Assembly (NCBI RefSeq): GCF_009818105.1 | Contig: NZ_CP046564.1 | Location: forward strand, 2,480,001-2,544,000 | DNA: 64,000 nt | Origin: Bacillus sp. N1-1 | GTDB lineage: Bacteria > Bacillota > Bacilli > Bacillales > Guptibacillaceae | Direction of reading: 5' to 3' | Shown: piece after piece, positions 17,755-26,232 of the stretch | How positions within the stretch are numbered: position 1 is the first letter of the stretch | Layout of the letters: each line of letters begins with the position of its first letter | Made by a program: the position numbers and the translations under genes | The notes under the pieces: generated by a model | Database searches by the model: none | Told to the model about the DNA's origin: nothing | The model's input: only the letters and a program-made list of their open reading frames with translations

Positions 17755-17855
17755 AAAGAATGAGCTGCCTCATTTCTTCGCCCAGACGACCGGCATTGTA
17801 CGTCACAGCTCCCCTGTGGTTACTTCCACATTTGTCGCCAGTTACTGCAACGAAT
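17755..17855 (-). promoter_or_regulatory. ZTP/ZMP riboswitch (pfl motif) upstream of folD
   Basis: The minus strand shows the conserved blocks of the class in order: AACTGGCGA, then a GTGG/CCAC hairpin, AGGGGAGC, and then GCCGGTCGTCTGGGC, which forms the pseudoknotted 3' stem. The aptamer is about 17779-17852. It is followed by an AATGAG/CTCATT hairpin (17759-17774) just before the ribosome site, which is the likely expression platform. The class senses AICAR phosphates (ZMP/ZTP) and turns folate one-carbon genes on. Confidence 0.93.
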
Positions 17856-18112
17856 CTTTTCTACGGATATAGTAGCATAAAACAGAAACAAACGAAAGAA
17901 AAACCGGACAATAAACTACTAAAAGTGAACAAATTAATTAAAATATATTTAATCGTTCGTGTATAACCTCACCGACACATCTAAGAAGCGATGAATTACT
18001 TTCGATTATATTTGTTCATTCATTCCCAAATATTCTTTAAAATAAATGCTCAATTCGTTTTATTGGAAATTACCTCCATGCGCAATTACTCATGTGTATA
18101 AGAACATAAAGA
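17856..18112. other. Intergenic region between folD leader and the tRNA operon
   Basis: This AT-rich stretch should contain the folD promoter at its left edge. I see no reading frame worth annotating. Confidence 0.4.
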
Positions 18113-18143
18113 AACCCTTGAATAGAAATTCTATTCAAGGGTT
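18113..18143 (-). terminator. Terminator of the tRNA operon
   Basis: A 13-bp stem (AACCCTTGAATAG and its complement) lies 8 nt beyond the last tRNA, followed on the minus strand by a T-rich tract. Confidence 0.88.
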
Positions 18144-18150
18144 CTTGGTA

Positions 18151-18224
18151 TGCGCCTTAGAGGATTCGAACCTCTGACCCACAGCTTAGAAGGCTGTTGC
18201 TCTATCCTACTGAGCTAAAGGCGC
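18151..18224 (-). tRNA. tRNA-Arg (anticodon UCU)
   Basis: The cloverleaf has acceptor GCGCCTT/AAGGCGC, anticodon loop CTTCTAA and T-loop GGTTCGAATCC. It is the last gene of the seven-tRNA operon and no CCA is encoded. It reads AGA codons. Confidence 0.95.
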
Positions 18225-18322
18225 ATGATATGGAGAAGTTTACTCATCTAATCATTAGTATATCATGATTTAAATTATGATAGGAAGTTCGTTCTGACAT
18301 TCTTCTCTAAAATATGTAATGG

Positions 18323-18393
18323 AGCGGGTGATGGGGATCGAACCCACGACATCAGCTTGGAAGGCTGAGGTTTTACCACTAAACTACACCCGC
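18323..18393 (-). tRNA. tRNA-Gly (anticodon UCC)
   Basis: The acceptor is GCGGGTG/CACCCGC, the anticodon loop is CTTCCAA and the T-loop is GGTTCGATCCC. The length without CCA is 71 nt, normal for glycine tRNA. Confidence 0.95.
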
Positions 18394-18396
18394 AAA

Positions 18397-18471
18397 TGGC
18401 TGGGCTAGCTGGATTCGAACCAGCGCATGACGGAATCAAAATCCGTTGCCTTACCGCTTGGCTATAGCCCA
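18397..18471 (-). tRNA. tRNA-Gln (anticodon UUG)
   Basis: The acceptor is TGGGCTA/TAGCCCA, the anticodon loop is TTTTGAT and CCA is encoded at 18397-18399. It reads CAA and CAG codons. Confidence 0.95.
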
Positions 18472-18475
18472 ATCA

Positions 18476-18560
18476 TGGTGGAGGGGGACGGATTCGAACC
18501 GCCGAACCCTGAGGGAGCGGATTTACAGTCCGCCGCGTTTAGCCACTTCGCTACCCCTCC
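18476..18560 (-). tRNA. tRNA-Tyr (anticodon GUA)
   Basis: This is a class II tRNA with a long variable arm. The acceptor is GGAGGGG/CCCCTCC, the anticodon loop is CTGTAAA and CCA is encoded at 18476-18478. Confidence 0.95.
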
Positions 18561-18577
18561 ATGATGAAATTGAAATA

Positions 18578-18654
18578 TGGTAGCGGCGGAGGGGATCGAA
18601 CCCCCGACCTCACGGGTATGAACCGTACGCTCTAGCCAGCTGAGCTACACCGCC
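18578..18654 (-). tRNA. tRNA-Met, elongator (anticodon CAU)
   Basis: It begins GGCGGTG rather than the mismatched initiator end, so it is elongator methionine tRNA. The anticodon loop is TTCATAC and CCA is encoded at 18578-18580. Confidence 0.93.
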
Positions 18655-18668
18655 ACTTAAATTATGTA

Positions 18669-18745
<77 letters not shown>

Positions 18746-18755
18746 AAAAAATATA

Positions 18756-18840
18756 TGGTGCGGGTGAAGGGACTTGAACCCCCACGTCGTAAGACACTAG
18801 ATCCTAAGTCTAGCGCGTCTGCCAATTCCGCCACACCCGC
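18756..18840 (-). tRNA. tRNA-Leu (anticodon UAG)
   Basis: This is a class II tRNA with a long variable arm. The acceptor is GCGGGTG/CACCCGC, the anticodon loop is CTTAGGA and CCA is encoded. It is the first gene of the operon. Confidence 0.95.
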
Positions 18841-18867
18841 ATGTGCTGTGCATCAGCGACGTTTAAT

Positions 18868-18897
18868 AATATACCATTAGATCATTTAAAAAGTCAA
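18868..18897 (-). promoter_or_regulatory. Promoter of the tRNA operon
   Basis: On the minus strand TTGACT and TATATT are 18 nt apart, ending 27 nt before the first tRNA. The position fits the start of the seven-tRNA transcript. Confidence 0.7.
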
Positions 18898-18939
18898 TTG
18901 TTATTCTAAAAAAATATAAAAAGTTTTTCTAACGAAGAG

Positions 18940-18976
18940 TGAAAGCGTTGACAGGTCCTTATCCCTTTCATACGAT
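18940..18976 (+). promoter_or_regulatory. kynU promoter with overlapping cre box
   Basis: TTGACA (18948-18953) and TACGAT (18971-18976) are 17 nt apart, followed by AAAGGAG and the kynU ATG. TGAAAGCGTTGACA (18940-18953) fits the CcpA consensus TGWAANCGNTNWCA at every position and covers the -35 box. Carbon catabolite repression of kynU is inferred from this. Confidence 0.75.
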
Positions 18977-19002
18977 TAGTAATAGAAAAGGAGCTGTTTC
19001 TT

Positions 19003-20280
19003 ATGAGTTTATCACATTCCATTGAAAAAGCTAAACAATTCGACGAGAAAGATCCACTTGCGAAGTTTCGTCGTGAATTTTATTTGAATCCTAACACGCT
19101 ATATATGGATGGAAATTCACTTGGTCTTCTTTCAAAAAAAGCTGAATCCTCCCTTCTTCAATCCGTAGAAGACTGGAAACACCATGGAATAGACGGATGG
19201 ACTGATGGTCAACAACCATGGTTTTATATGGCTGAAAACCTCGGTGAAATGACATCAAACTTAATCGGCGCCCATTCTTCTGAAACCATGACAACCGGAT
19301 CCATAACAACTAACCTTCACCAGATGCTCGCTACATTTTTTAAACCTTCTGGTGAAAAGACGAAAATCCTTGCTGATTCTCTAACATTTCCATCAGATAT
19401 TTATGCGATTCAAAGTCAATTAGAACTTCACGGGTTATCACCAGATACACATCTCATTCAAGTTACGAGTCAAGATGGAAGAACGCTATTGGAAGATGAC
19501 ATTATTGAGGCGATTGATGAGACAGTTGCCCTTATTCTTCTCCCTTCTGTACTGTATCGAAGTGGTCAATTACTTGATATTGAAAAGTTAACGAAAGCAG
19601 CTCATGATAAAGGTGCAATCATCGGATTTGATTTGGCTCACTCAATAGGAGCCATTCCACATAAACTTCACGAATGGAAGGTGGATTTCGCTGTTTGGTG
19701 TACATACAAATACTTAAATAGTGGACCTGGTGGAGTTGGCGGACTTTTCGTTCATAATGATCACCTGGGAAGACGACCTGGACTTGCGGGTTGGTTCAGT
19801 TCGAAGAAGGACGTTCAATTCGATATGAGTCATAAGCTAACTCATGCAGAAACCGCAGGCGCTTATCAAATTGGAACACCTCATATTTTTAGTATGGCCC
19901 CATTAATCGGATCGTTAGAATTGATGAATGATGCAGGGATTGAAACGATACGAGCAAAATCGCTTTCCCTAACCAGATATTTAATGGAACTTGTTCAAGA
20001 AAACTTAACAGAAGATGGCTTTGTGATTACCAACCCATCAGAAGATGATCGGCGTGGTGGACACGTTTGCTTGGAGCATGATGAAGCCGCACGTATATGT
20101 AAAGCGTTAAAACAACAAGGCGTCATTCCAGATTTTCGTTCTCCAAACGTGATTAGACTCGCACCGATTGCCCTTTATTCATCTTATAAAGACGTCTATC
20201 ACGTTGTAGAGATTCTTAAAACCATCATGCGAGAAAAAACGTATCAACAATTTTCTAATAAACGAAATGTTATCGCTTAA
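19003..20280 (+). CDS. kynU: Kynureninase
   Basis: This 425-residue PLP enzyme of the aminotransferase class V fold cleaves L-kynurenine or 3-hydroxykynurenine to (hydroxy)anthranilate and alanine. It shows the family signatures MDGNSLGLL near residue 35, the substrate region FPSDIYA, the PLP aspartate in [10 protein letters not shown] and the Schiff-base lysine in [13 protein letters not shown] (about residue 235). The length is normal. The usual partners kynA (dioxygenase) and kynB (formamidase) are not adjacent, so it may salvage external kynurenine or depend on genes elsewhere. A cre box overlaps its promoter. Confidence 0.93.
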   Translation: MSLSHSIEKAKQFDEKDPLAKFRREFYLNPNTLYMDGNSLGLLSKKAESSLLQSVEDWKHHGIDGWTDGQQPWFYMAENLGEMTSNLIGAHSSETMTTGSITTNLHQMLATFFKPSGEKTKILADSLTFPSDIYAIQSQLELHGLSPDTHLIQVTSQDGRTLLEDDIIEAIDETVALILLPSVLYRSGQLLDIEKLTKAAHDKGAIIGFDLAHSIGAIPHKLHEWKVDFAVWCTYKYLNSGPGGVGGLFVHNDHLGRRPGLAGWFSSKKDVQFDMSHKLTHAETAGAYQIGTPHIFSMAPLIGSLELMNDAGIETIRAKSLSLTRYLMELVQENLTEDGFVITNPSEDDRRGGHVCLEHDEAARICKALKQQGVIPDFRSPNVIRLAPIALYSSYKDVYHVVEILKTIMREKTYQQFSNKRNVIA

Positions 20281-20344
20281 GTTTGTATATTTCCAAACCT
20301 CCCCATTCATACTAAACATGATTAAAATGAAGGAGGGAAACTGG

Positions 20345-20530
20345 ATGAGTCAACTTAATGAACTTGAACTTCAAAACTTACGTCATATGATTGGCGGCCA
20401 CGAAACACTTGCAAACAAACTTGATTCGTACGCGGAGTCGTGTACCTGCCCACAGCTTAAACAAATGTTACAAAAAGATGCTCAAGATGCACGTAATACA
20501 CAACAACAATTAATGGGCTTTTTAAGCTAA
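20345..20530 (+). CDS. Small coat-associated protein, CotF-related
   Basis: This 61-residue helical, glutamine-rich protein starts at ATG 20345 with AAGGAGGG just upstream; the longer frame has no ribosome site. It contains a CTCPQLKQML segment with two cysteines. It lies 11 nt before a coat-F-domain gene, so the two are probably one operon. Short proteins of this type often accompany CotF-like spore coat proteins in Bacillaceae; the role is inferred from context. Confidence 0.7.
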   Translation: MSQLNELELQNLRHMIGGHETLANKLDSYAESCTCPQLKQMLQKDAQDARNTQQQLMGFLS

Positions 20531-20541
20531 GGAGGGATCTT

Positions 20542-20826
20542 ATGAACGAAAAAGATATGGTGAACGACTATTTATCAGTGTTAAACAGTAGCTTAAGCAA
20601 TTACGGGAGCGTGATTTCTCAAGCTGATAACCAGCAACTCCGTCAGGCTCTTCAACAGATTCGTAATACCGATGAACAAAGACAGTATAACCTTTATCAG
20701 TACGCAAAGCAGAAAGGGTACTATCAACCTGCAGCGCCAGCTCAGGTTAATGAAATTCAACAAGTCAAGAACCAACTGAGTGGTGCGCAACAGCAACAAA
20801 GCAATCAACCACCTCAAATGCAGTAA
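20542..20826 (+). CDS. CotF-family spore coat protein
   Basis: The protein has 94 residues. Residues 1-60 match the coat F pattern: NDYLSVLNSSLSNYGSV, then LRQALQQI, then NLYQYAKQKGYY. The tail is rich in Gln and Pro. Proteins of this family are outer components of the endospore. AAGGAGGG stands before the ATG. A GAGCCGGT stem-loop follows the stop. Confidence 0.82.
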   Translation: MNEKDMVNDYLSVLNSSLSNYGSVISQADNQQLRQALQQIRNTDEQRQYNLYQYAKQKGYYQPAAPAQVNEIQQVKNQLSGAQQQQSNQPPQMQ

Positions 20827-20830
20827 ACGG

Positions 20831-20850
20831 GAGCCGGTGAAAACCGGCTC
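20831..20850 (+). terminator. Stem-loop after coat-protein genes
   Basis: An 8-bp perfect stem (GAGCCGGT/ACCGGCTC) has a GAAA tetraloop. The following T-tract is weak, so termination is likely but not certain. Confidence 0.65.
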
Positions 20851-20950
20851 TATGTCTTTATGCTCATTTTTTTCATAATTTTACTAATAGCGTTTCACTC
20901 TCCCACTATATGGATAATTAAACTAGTACTACATATAAGGAGTGTTGGCA

Positions 20951-22333
20951 ATGGACGCTATTTTAAATGCAATAACCGAGTTTTCCGCATTCATCTGGGG
21001 TTACCCAATGATGATCTTACTTTTAGGCGGAGGATTATTTCTAACAATAAGGTTAGGATTCTTTCAAATCCTGTTTTTTCCGCACGCCTTAAAACATACG
21101 ATCGGTAAAGTATTCAAAAAAGAAAAAGGTGATGGCACCATTTCACCTTTCCAAGCATTTGCTTCAGCCCTTGCATCCACTGCTGGTGCAACGAACATAG
21201 TTGGGGTTCCTGTTGCCATTGCTTTCGGTGGACCTGGTGCGATTTTTTGGATGTGGGTAGTTTCTATTATTGGGATGTCGACCAAATTCTCAGAAATTGT
21301 GCTCGGCATCAAATATCGTGAAGAAGATAAAAACGGCGTTTATGTTGGTGGCCCTATGTACTACATAAGAAAAGGGTTAGGCTGGAAATTTGCCTCTTCT
21401 CTCTTCGCTTTTGGATTAATGATTGAAATCATTCCTAGTGTCATGGTACAAACAAACTCCATTTCAACACTTTCTGAAAGTGCTTTCGGTTTACCTACAT
21501 GGCTTACTGGCGTTATTTTAATTATTCTGATTACCGCTGTTGTCTTTGGTGGAATTCGTAGAATAGGTGCAGTAGCTGAAAAAATCGTTCCATTTATGGT
21601 TCTTACATATATTGCTGGTGCGATCGGCGTCATGATTATTAATATTGAGGAATTCCCGAATGTAATAAGCCTAATTTTTGTCCACGCCTTTCAACCAATC
21701 TCTGCTGCAGGTGGATTTGCAGGTGCAGGCTTTGCTGCTGCGGTTAGATGGGGACTGGCTCGGGGACTTTATTCAAACGAAGCTGGGATGGGTACGGCAT
21801 CAATCGCGCATTCTGCCGCACACACACCTCATCCTTGTAGACAGGGATTATGGGGCATTTTCAGCGTATTTATTGATACAATCGTCCTCTGTACCGTTAC
21901 AGCCTTCACTGTACTTTTGTCAGGAGCTTGGAAAGATGTGAAGCCTTCTAATGCAGCTGATATGGTGTCTGATGCCTTCTCTGGATTAATGGGACCTACT
22001 TGGGGACCCATATTCGTTTCTTCTCTATTATTGATCTTTGTCATCAGTACGATTGGTGTACTCGTGTTTTACGGTGAAAAACAAGCTGAGTACTTATTTG
22101 GTATTCCTTTTTCTAGAGTGATGCGTTTCGTTTATATTCTTTCGATTTTTGTAGGGGCTATTGGTGGCCTTCAATTTGTTTGGGAGCTCGTTGATATTAC
22201 ACTCGCCTTGTTTGTTGTTCCGAACGTGATTGCCATTCTATTCCTTAGTAAGGAAGTAAAAGAACTAACCGACGATTATAAATTTAACTTCTTAAAGCAA
22301 GCTCAAACAAAAGATAAAGGCATTAGTTCATAG
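20951..22333 (+). CDS. Alanine or glycine:cation symporter (AGCS family)
   Basis: This 460-residue integral membrane transporter has about eleven hydrophobic segments and is related to B. subtilis AlsT. Family signatures are GGGLFLTIRLGFFQ near the N-terminus, ALASTAGATNIVGV and RGLYSNEAGMGTA. It imports alanine, glycine or glutamine with Na+ (or H+). ATG 20951 is preferred because AAGGAG lies 8 nt upstream; the GTG at 20942 overlaps that site. It is a single gene. Confidence 0.92.
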   Translation: MDAILNAITEFSAFIWGYPMMILLLGGGLFLTIRLGFFQILFFPHALKHTIGKVFKKEKGDGTISPFQAFASALASTAGATNIVGVPVAIAFGGPGAIFWMWVVSIIGMSTKFSEIVLGIKYREEDKNGVYVGGPMYYIRKGLGWKFASSLFAFGLMIEIIPSVMVQTNSISTLSESAFGLPTWLTGVILIILITAVVFGGIRRIGAVAEKIVPFMVLTYIAGAIGVMIINIEEFPNVISLIFVHAFQPISAAGGFAGAGFAAAVRWGLARGLYSNEAGMGTASIAHSAAHTPHPCRQGLWGIFSVFIDTIVLCTVTAFTVLLSGAWKDVKPSNAADMVSDAFSGLMGPTWGPIFVSSLLLIFVISTIGVLVFYGEKQAEYLFGIPFSRVMRFVYILSIFVGAIGGLQFVWELVDITLALFVVPNVIAILFLSKEVKELTDDYKFNFLKQAQTKDKGISS

Positions 22334-22446
22334 ATTTTTCCTGAGACATTCACCTAATTTAGGTTCTCCTCCGCTCCCGCCTATATCATTTCTAGACGGC
22401 AACATACAGTGATAAAGAAAGAGAAATTAAAGGGGGACCTAATACT

Positions 22447-22611
22447 ATGTACCATGCAAACAATGCACCATACGGAAACGAACCTTATCAGCCTGTAGCT
22501 GGAGCTTCATACGGCATGCCTTGTCATCGACCTGCCGGAAATGGATTTGCGCTAATCGTCGTTCTTTTCATCCTGCTTATCATCGTAGGAACAGCGTTTA
22601 TTAAATGCTAG
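22447..22611 (+). CDS. YjcZ-family small sporulation membrane peptide
   Basis: This 54-residue peptide has a tyrosine- and glycine-rich front part and the family's conserved tail GFALIVVLFILLIIVG, a single membrane helix, ending in cysteine. Related peptides (YjcZ/YczM type) are common in spore formers. AGGGGGA lies 8 nt before the ATG. A strong terminator follows. The exact function is unknown. Confidence 0.85.
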   Translation: MYHANNAPYGNEPYQPVAGASYGMPCHRPAGNGFALIVVLFILLIIVGTAFIKC

Positions 22612-22618
22612 TCCACTG

Positions 22619-22647
22619 AGCAAGAACCAAATGGTTCTTGCTTTTTG
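22619..22647 (+). terminator. Rho-independent terminator
   Basis: A 10-bp stem (AGCAAGAACC/GGTTCTTGCT) with an AAAT loop is followed by TTTTT. Confidence 0.9.
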
Positions 22648-22719
22648 CATGAGTGGAATTGTTCCATTTTCCATTCGCTGTTATAGTGATAAAGAATGTA
22701 TGATGAAAGAAGTGATTCA

Positions 22720-23253
22720 ATGAAAACCATTTTAATTGATATGGACTCTGTCATTTGTGATTTGATGTCAGAATGGCATCGCAGGTATAACGAAGATTAT
22801 CAAGACAATCTTTCTGTTGAAAACCTTATGTGCTGGCGCTCTGAAGATTATGTGAAAAGCGAATGTGGAGAGAAAATATATGAGTACCTGGATCAACCCG
22901 GTATCTTCCTGCACTTAAAACCTCTTCCATATGCGATCGAAGTTCTTGAACGACTCTCTTTAAATTATGATGTCCTAATTGTAACTAGCAGCCGTACATA
23001 TGCTTATACCGAAAAAGAACAGTGGGTTGAGAAGCACCTCCCTTTTATCGGTAAGAATAATTTGATTTTCTCTCATCGAAAAGAAATGATTCGCGGTGAC
23101 TTATTGTTTGATGATGCCCCGCATAATCTGATTGCCTTTAAAAATACTGGCAGAACAGCGATCGCCATGAATTATCCTTATAATGCTAGCATTGATGTTC
23201 CTCGTGTTAACAATTGGCTAGAGTTTGAGAAATGGCTTTTAACATGGAAGTGA
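22720..23253 (+). CDS. 5'(3')-deoxyribonucleotidase-like HAD hydrolase
   Basis: The 177-residue protein has the HAD motif I IDMDSVICD at the N-terminus, a motif II threonine/serine in VLIVTSSRTY and motif III/IV LLFDDAPHN. This pattern fits the NT5C family, which dephosphorylates deoxyribonucleoside monophosphates. ATG 22720 has AAGAAGTG 7 nt upstream; an earlier in-frame ATG at 22696 lacks one. The gene ends 11 nt before the flavoprotein gene, so they are co-transcribed. Confidence 0.82.
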   Translation: MKTILIDMDSVICDLMSEWHRRYNEDYQDNLSVENLMCWRSEDYVKSECGEKIYEYLDQPGIFLHLKPLPYAIEVLERLSLNYDVLIVTSSRTYAYTEKEQWVEKHLPFIGKNNLIFSHRKEMIRGDLLFDDAPHNLIAFKNTGRTAIAMNYPYNASIDVPRVNNWLEFEKWLLTWK

Positions 23254-23264
23254 GGGCAAAACTC

Positions 23265-24179
23265 ATGGAACAAAAAAAAGATCTCTTAATTATTGGGGGA
23301 GGACCAGCTGGTATTTCAGCTGCCATATGGGCAAAACGTCTCGGACTGAATCATTTGTTACTTGAAGAAAAGAATGATCTTGGTGGTCAATTAAATACAA
23401 TCTACAATCAAATTGTCGATTACCCTGGCATGATCGCACCAAACGGCCAATATCTTCAGAAAAAACTTACTGAACATGCCCACAAAATAAATTTTGACTT
23501 TGCTTTAAATTCAGCTGTTACGTCAATTGATTGGAAGAAGAAAATTCTTAAAACAACCGCCGATGATACATATGAATTTCGCTCTTTGCTCATTGCTACA
23601 GGATCATCACCTAGAAAACTCCATGTTCCTGGTGAACAGGAAATGATCGACCAGAAAGAAGTATATTCAGCTACTCGAGATAAAACTAAATTTATTAACA
23701 AGGATGTAGCAGTAATTGGCGGAGGCGATCGAGCTTTTGAGGGTGCCTTACTACTTGCTGAGGCTGGCTCTCGAGTAACCCTTATTCATCGTTCTGATCA
23801 TTTTAGAGCTCGTCAAGAATATAAAGATCCTGTGATAGAGCATGAAAACATCTCGATCCTTACCGGAACAATCGTAACTGGAATTAAAGGAAAAGGTAGA
23901 AAAGTTTTATCCTTATCTAATGAAGATTTTCATGAAACAATTGAAGTGGATGGTGTGTTTATTCGAATTGGTGTCCAAGCAAATACCGGACCTTACAGTG
24001 AAGGAATTGCAATTGATGACGAAGGCTATATAAAATGCAATGCATATGGTGAAACTTCACTTCCCTACGTGTATGCTGCTGGAGATGTTTGTACGCGCCC
24101 ACTTTTGTCTAGCATCGCTTCTGCAGTTGGTCAGGGAATGACGGCTGTGAAACAATTATCGTTTTTTCTAGAAAATTAA
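23265..24179 (+). CDS. Thioredoxin-reductase-like flavoprotein lacking the CxxC
   Basis: The 304-residue protein has an N-terminal FAD site GGGPAGISAA, a second Rossmann motif GGGDRAFEGA, the NADP-binding HRSDHFRARQ and the C-terminal FAD motif YAAGDV. The place where thioredoxin reductases have CATC reads SATR, so both redox cysteines are missing. It therefore cannot reduce thioredoxin by the usual route. It may be an NAD(P)H:flavin- or ferredoxin-type reductase. ATG 23265 is chosen after the stop of the previous gene. Confidence 0.85.
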   Translation: MEQKKDLLIIGGGPAGISAAIWAKRLGLNHLLLEEKNDLGGQLNTIYNQIVDYPGMIAPNGQYLQKKLTEHAHKINFDFALNSAVTSIDWKKKILKTTADDTYEFRSLLIATGSSPRKLHVPGEQEMIDQKEVYSATRDKTKFINKDVAVIGGGDRAFEGALLLAEAGSRVTLIHRSDHFRARQEYKDPVIEHENISILTGTIVTGIKGKGRKVLSLSNEDFHETIEVDGVFIRIGVQANTGPYSEGIAIDDEGYIKCNAYGETSLPYVYAAGDVCTRPLLSSIASAVGQGMTAVKQLSFFLEN

Positions 24180-24202
24180 AAAGGACCTGTGAGGTCCTTT
24201 TT
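24178..24202. terminator. Bidirectional terminator
   Basis: A 10-bp stem (AAAAAGGACC/GGTCCTTTTT) separates the flavoprotein gene from the convergent carboxypeptidase gene. Confidence 0.9.
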
Positions 24203-24215
24203 AATTTGTCTCTAT

Positions 24216-25418
24216 TTATGGAAACGTACGATGTCTTTTAACAGAAGTATTGCTTCTTCCAAAAATCAAACAAATGATAATGAAGAGAAAAATGCCAATC
24301 CCTAGATAAAGGATCGTGCTACTTGAAAGAATGGATTCTGTTTCCTCATCCTTAACTTGTGCAACAGGTTTAGCTTCACTTTTTTCCTCTGGAACGTTAC
24401 TTTCTAAAGAAGTTGTCGTTAATAACTCTGAATCCAGAATTGAATGATTTGAATTTCCGACACTCTCGAGTTGGTTTTCGTTTGATAATGTAAGATCAAT
24501 CGGATAATCGTCATTTTGATACAGAGTAATATCCTCTGAAAGACTGTATTTTTTTTGATTTACAACGCCAAGTTCAGTTCCCTTCTCAAACTCAACCGGT
24601 GTAAAGGCAGTAAAGCCGTAATTAAGAAGATTTAATGTATCCTGATAAGCTATTTTGTCATCAGTTGCTTTCATCGTAACAGCAATTAATTCTTGATCAC
24701 CTTTCGAAGCTGTCGTGACCAGGGTAAAGCCAGATTTTGATACATAGCCATTTTTTCCACCAGTAACGAAATCATAATCAAGTAAGAGGCGATGGTGATT
24801 AATAAGGGTCGTCTCCCAGTCTTCCCCGCTCCACGTCATTTGTTTCATTCCAAATAGTGAGCGAAACTCTTCATTTTTCATCGCATACTGGGTTATTTTT
24901 GCCATATCCTTTGCAGTCGTAAGATGCTCTTTATCAAAAAGACCATTAGGATTTACAAAGTGAGTGTTCTGAACGCCTACTTCTTGTCTTAAAAATTCAT
25001 TTAACTCATTAGAAAACGATTCCACATCTCCGCTCAAATGCTCTGCAATAGCAATTGCGGCATCATTTCCTGAATTAATCATCATACCCTTCACTAATTT
25101 ATCTAATGGAACTGTTTCTCCTTCCTTTAAATAAACTCTCGTGCCCTCTGCTGCTCGTGCATTTTCGCTAACAGTAACCATCTCATCCATTTCATTGGAC
25201 TTTACTGCCATTAATGCGGTCGCTATTTTCGTAATACTTGCAGGATACATTTCTGCTGAGCTGTTTTTCTCATAGAGAACCTGTCCTGTCTTTCCATCAA
25301 TAAGGATCGCGGTCTCACTTCTAATGGTTGGCGTTTCTTTAGCAAATGTTACGACAGGAATAAAACTCGTTGTTAAGCAGATAACGACAATAAGATGCGC
25401 AATGTGTTTTAGACTCAT
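24216..25418 (-). CDS. D-alanyl-D-alanine carboxypeptidase (S11, DacF/DacB type)
   Basis: This 400-residue penicillin-binding protein trims the terminal D-Ala from peptidoglycan stem peptides. A signal peptide (about 1-26, ending TFAKE) is followed by the active-site SxxK in PASITKIA, SGN in INSGNDAA and KTG-equivalent GGKNGYVSKSG. A C-terminal helix (about 366-388) and basic tail anchor it to the membrane. GAGGAG lies 5 nt before ATG 25418. It is a single gene. The exact B. subtilis counterpart is uncertain. Confidence 0.9.
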   Translation of the reverse strand: MSLKHIAHLIVVICLTTSFIPVVTFAKETPTIRSETAILIDGKTGQVLYEKNSSAEMYPASITKIATALMAVKSNEMDEMVTVSENARAAEGTRVYLKEGETVPLDKLVKGMMINSGNDAAIAIAEHLSGDVESFSNELNEFLRQEVGVQNTHFVNPNGLFDKEHLTTAKDMAKITQYAMKNEEFRSLFGMKQMTWSGEDWETTLINHHRLLLDYDFVTGGKNGYVSKSGFTLVTTASKGDQELIAVTMKATDDKIAYQDTLNLLNYGFTAFTPVEFEKGTELGVVNQKKYSLSEDITLYQNDDYPIDLTLSNENQLESVGNSNHSILDSELLTTTSLESNVPEEKSEAKPVAQVKDEETESILSSSTILYLGIGIFLFIIICLIFGRSNTSVKRHRTFP

Positions 25419-25613
25419 GGAAGCTCCTCTTTCTTTTACGTGCTAACTACATTATTCGTTCTATTTCTGAATGAATTGTCTAGTAAAAAAGACCTGATCC
25501 GCATTTAATTATAGTCTCCTCTGCTTCATCTGAATATAGTTTATTTCTTTATACCCTATTCAACAAACTTTTAACTTAAAATCAATAGTTACTGGAATTT
25601 TAAAATGACAAAA

Positions 25614-25634
25614 TAAAAAACCGCTTAAAGCGGT
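25614..25634 (-). terminator. Terminator after the 54-residue orphan gene
   Basis: On the minus strand a 7-bp stem (ACCGCTT/AAGCGGT) is followed by a run of T, just after the stop. Confidence 0.75.
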
Positions 25635-25638
25635 CTTG

Positions 25639-25803
25639 TTAAGAAGCATAGGATCCTTTCCATTGCTCTACAATATGTTGTGGCGCACTCCAACATAGCC
25701 AGGATACAAGTATTTTATTTTCTTCTGTTAACACCATCCAATATTCCACTCTTTTTTTGTCAAAATTCTGGTAAAATCCTGATTTTTTTATAAAACGTTC
25801 CAT
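25639..25803 (-). CDS. Hypothetical 54-residue protein
   Basis: The frame runs from ATG 25803 (GGAGGG 10 nt upstream) to a TAA next to a terminator, so it looks like a real gene. The peptide is aromatic and tryptophan-rich (VEYWMVLTEENKILVSW, then CWSAPQ), soluble-looking and of no recognised family. It lies between the carboxypeptidase and SASP genes. Confidence 0.55.
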   Translation of the reverse strand: MERFIKKSGFYQNFDKKRVEYWMVLTEENKILVSWLCWSAPQHIVEQWKGSYAS

Positions 25804-25978
25804 ACTCAAATTCCCTCCAGTTTGTTCGTGTTATACATCATTAAATTCTATTAGGAACCTTCAAATCCTCTAAATTTTCAGAAAACTAAAAGGCATTTTT
25901 CCCATAATGTCCCTTTAACAAAGTTGTATAACAAGTCTTTCTCCTGAGCATCATATTAGTCAAGGAGGTGTACACAAC

Positions 25979-26182
25979 ATGGCAAACAACAATAGCTCAA
26001 ACAATCTGGTAGTCCCTGGTGTACAACAAGCTTTAGATCAAATGAAGTACGAAATTGCAAGTGAATTCGGCGTTCAACTTGGTCCAGACTCCACTGCTCG
26101 CTCTAACGGTTCTGTTGGAGGAGAAATCACAAAACGTCTTGTCCAAATGGCTGAACAGCAAATGGGCGGCGGAAGCTACTAA
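25979..26182 (+). CDS. Alpha/beta-type small acid-soluble spore protein
   Basis: This 67-residue protein coats and protects spore DNA. It shows the GPR protease cleavage region EIASEFGV and the DNA-binding signature [13 protein letters not shown]. The Asn/Ser-rich head and GGG tail are typical. AAGGAGGTG lies 10 nt before ATG 25979. Expression by SigG in the forespore is expected from the family; the promoter was not resolved. Confidence 0.95.
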   Translation: MANNNSSNNLVVPGVQQALDQMKYEIASEFGVQLGPDSTARSNGSVGGEITKRLVQMAEQQMGGGSY

Positions 26183-26205
26183 TCGCTAACTGAATAGTAT
26201 GGATA

Positions 26206-26231
26206 AAGGAGGCGGAGAAATCCGCCTTCTT
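26206..26231. terminator. Terminator between SASP gene and the convergent gene
   Basis: A GGCGGA/TCCGCC stem with a GAAA loop is followed by TTCTTCTT. It lies between the convergent stop codons. Confidence 0.7.
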
Positions 26232-26232
26232 C

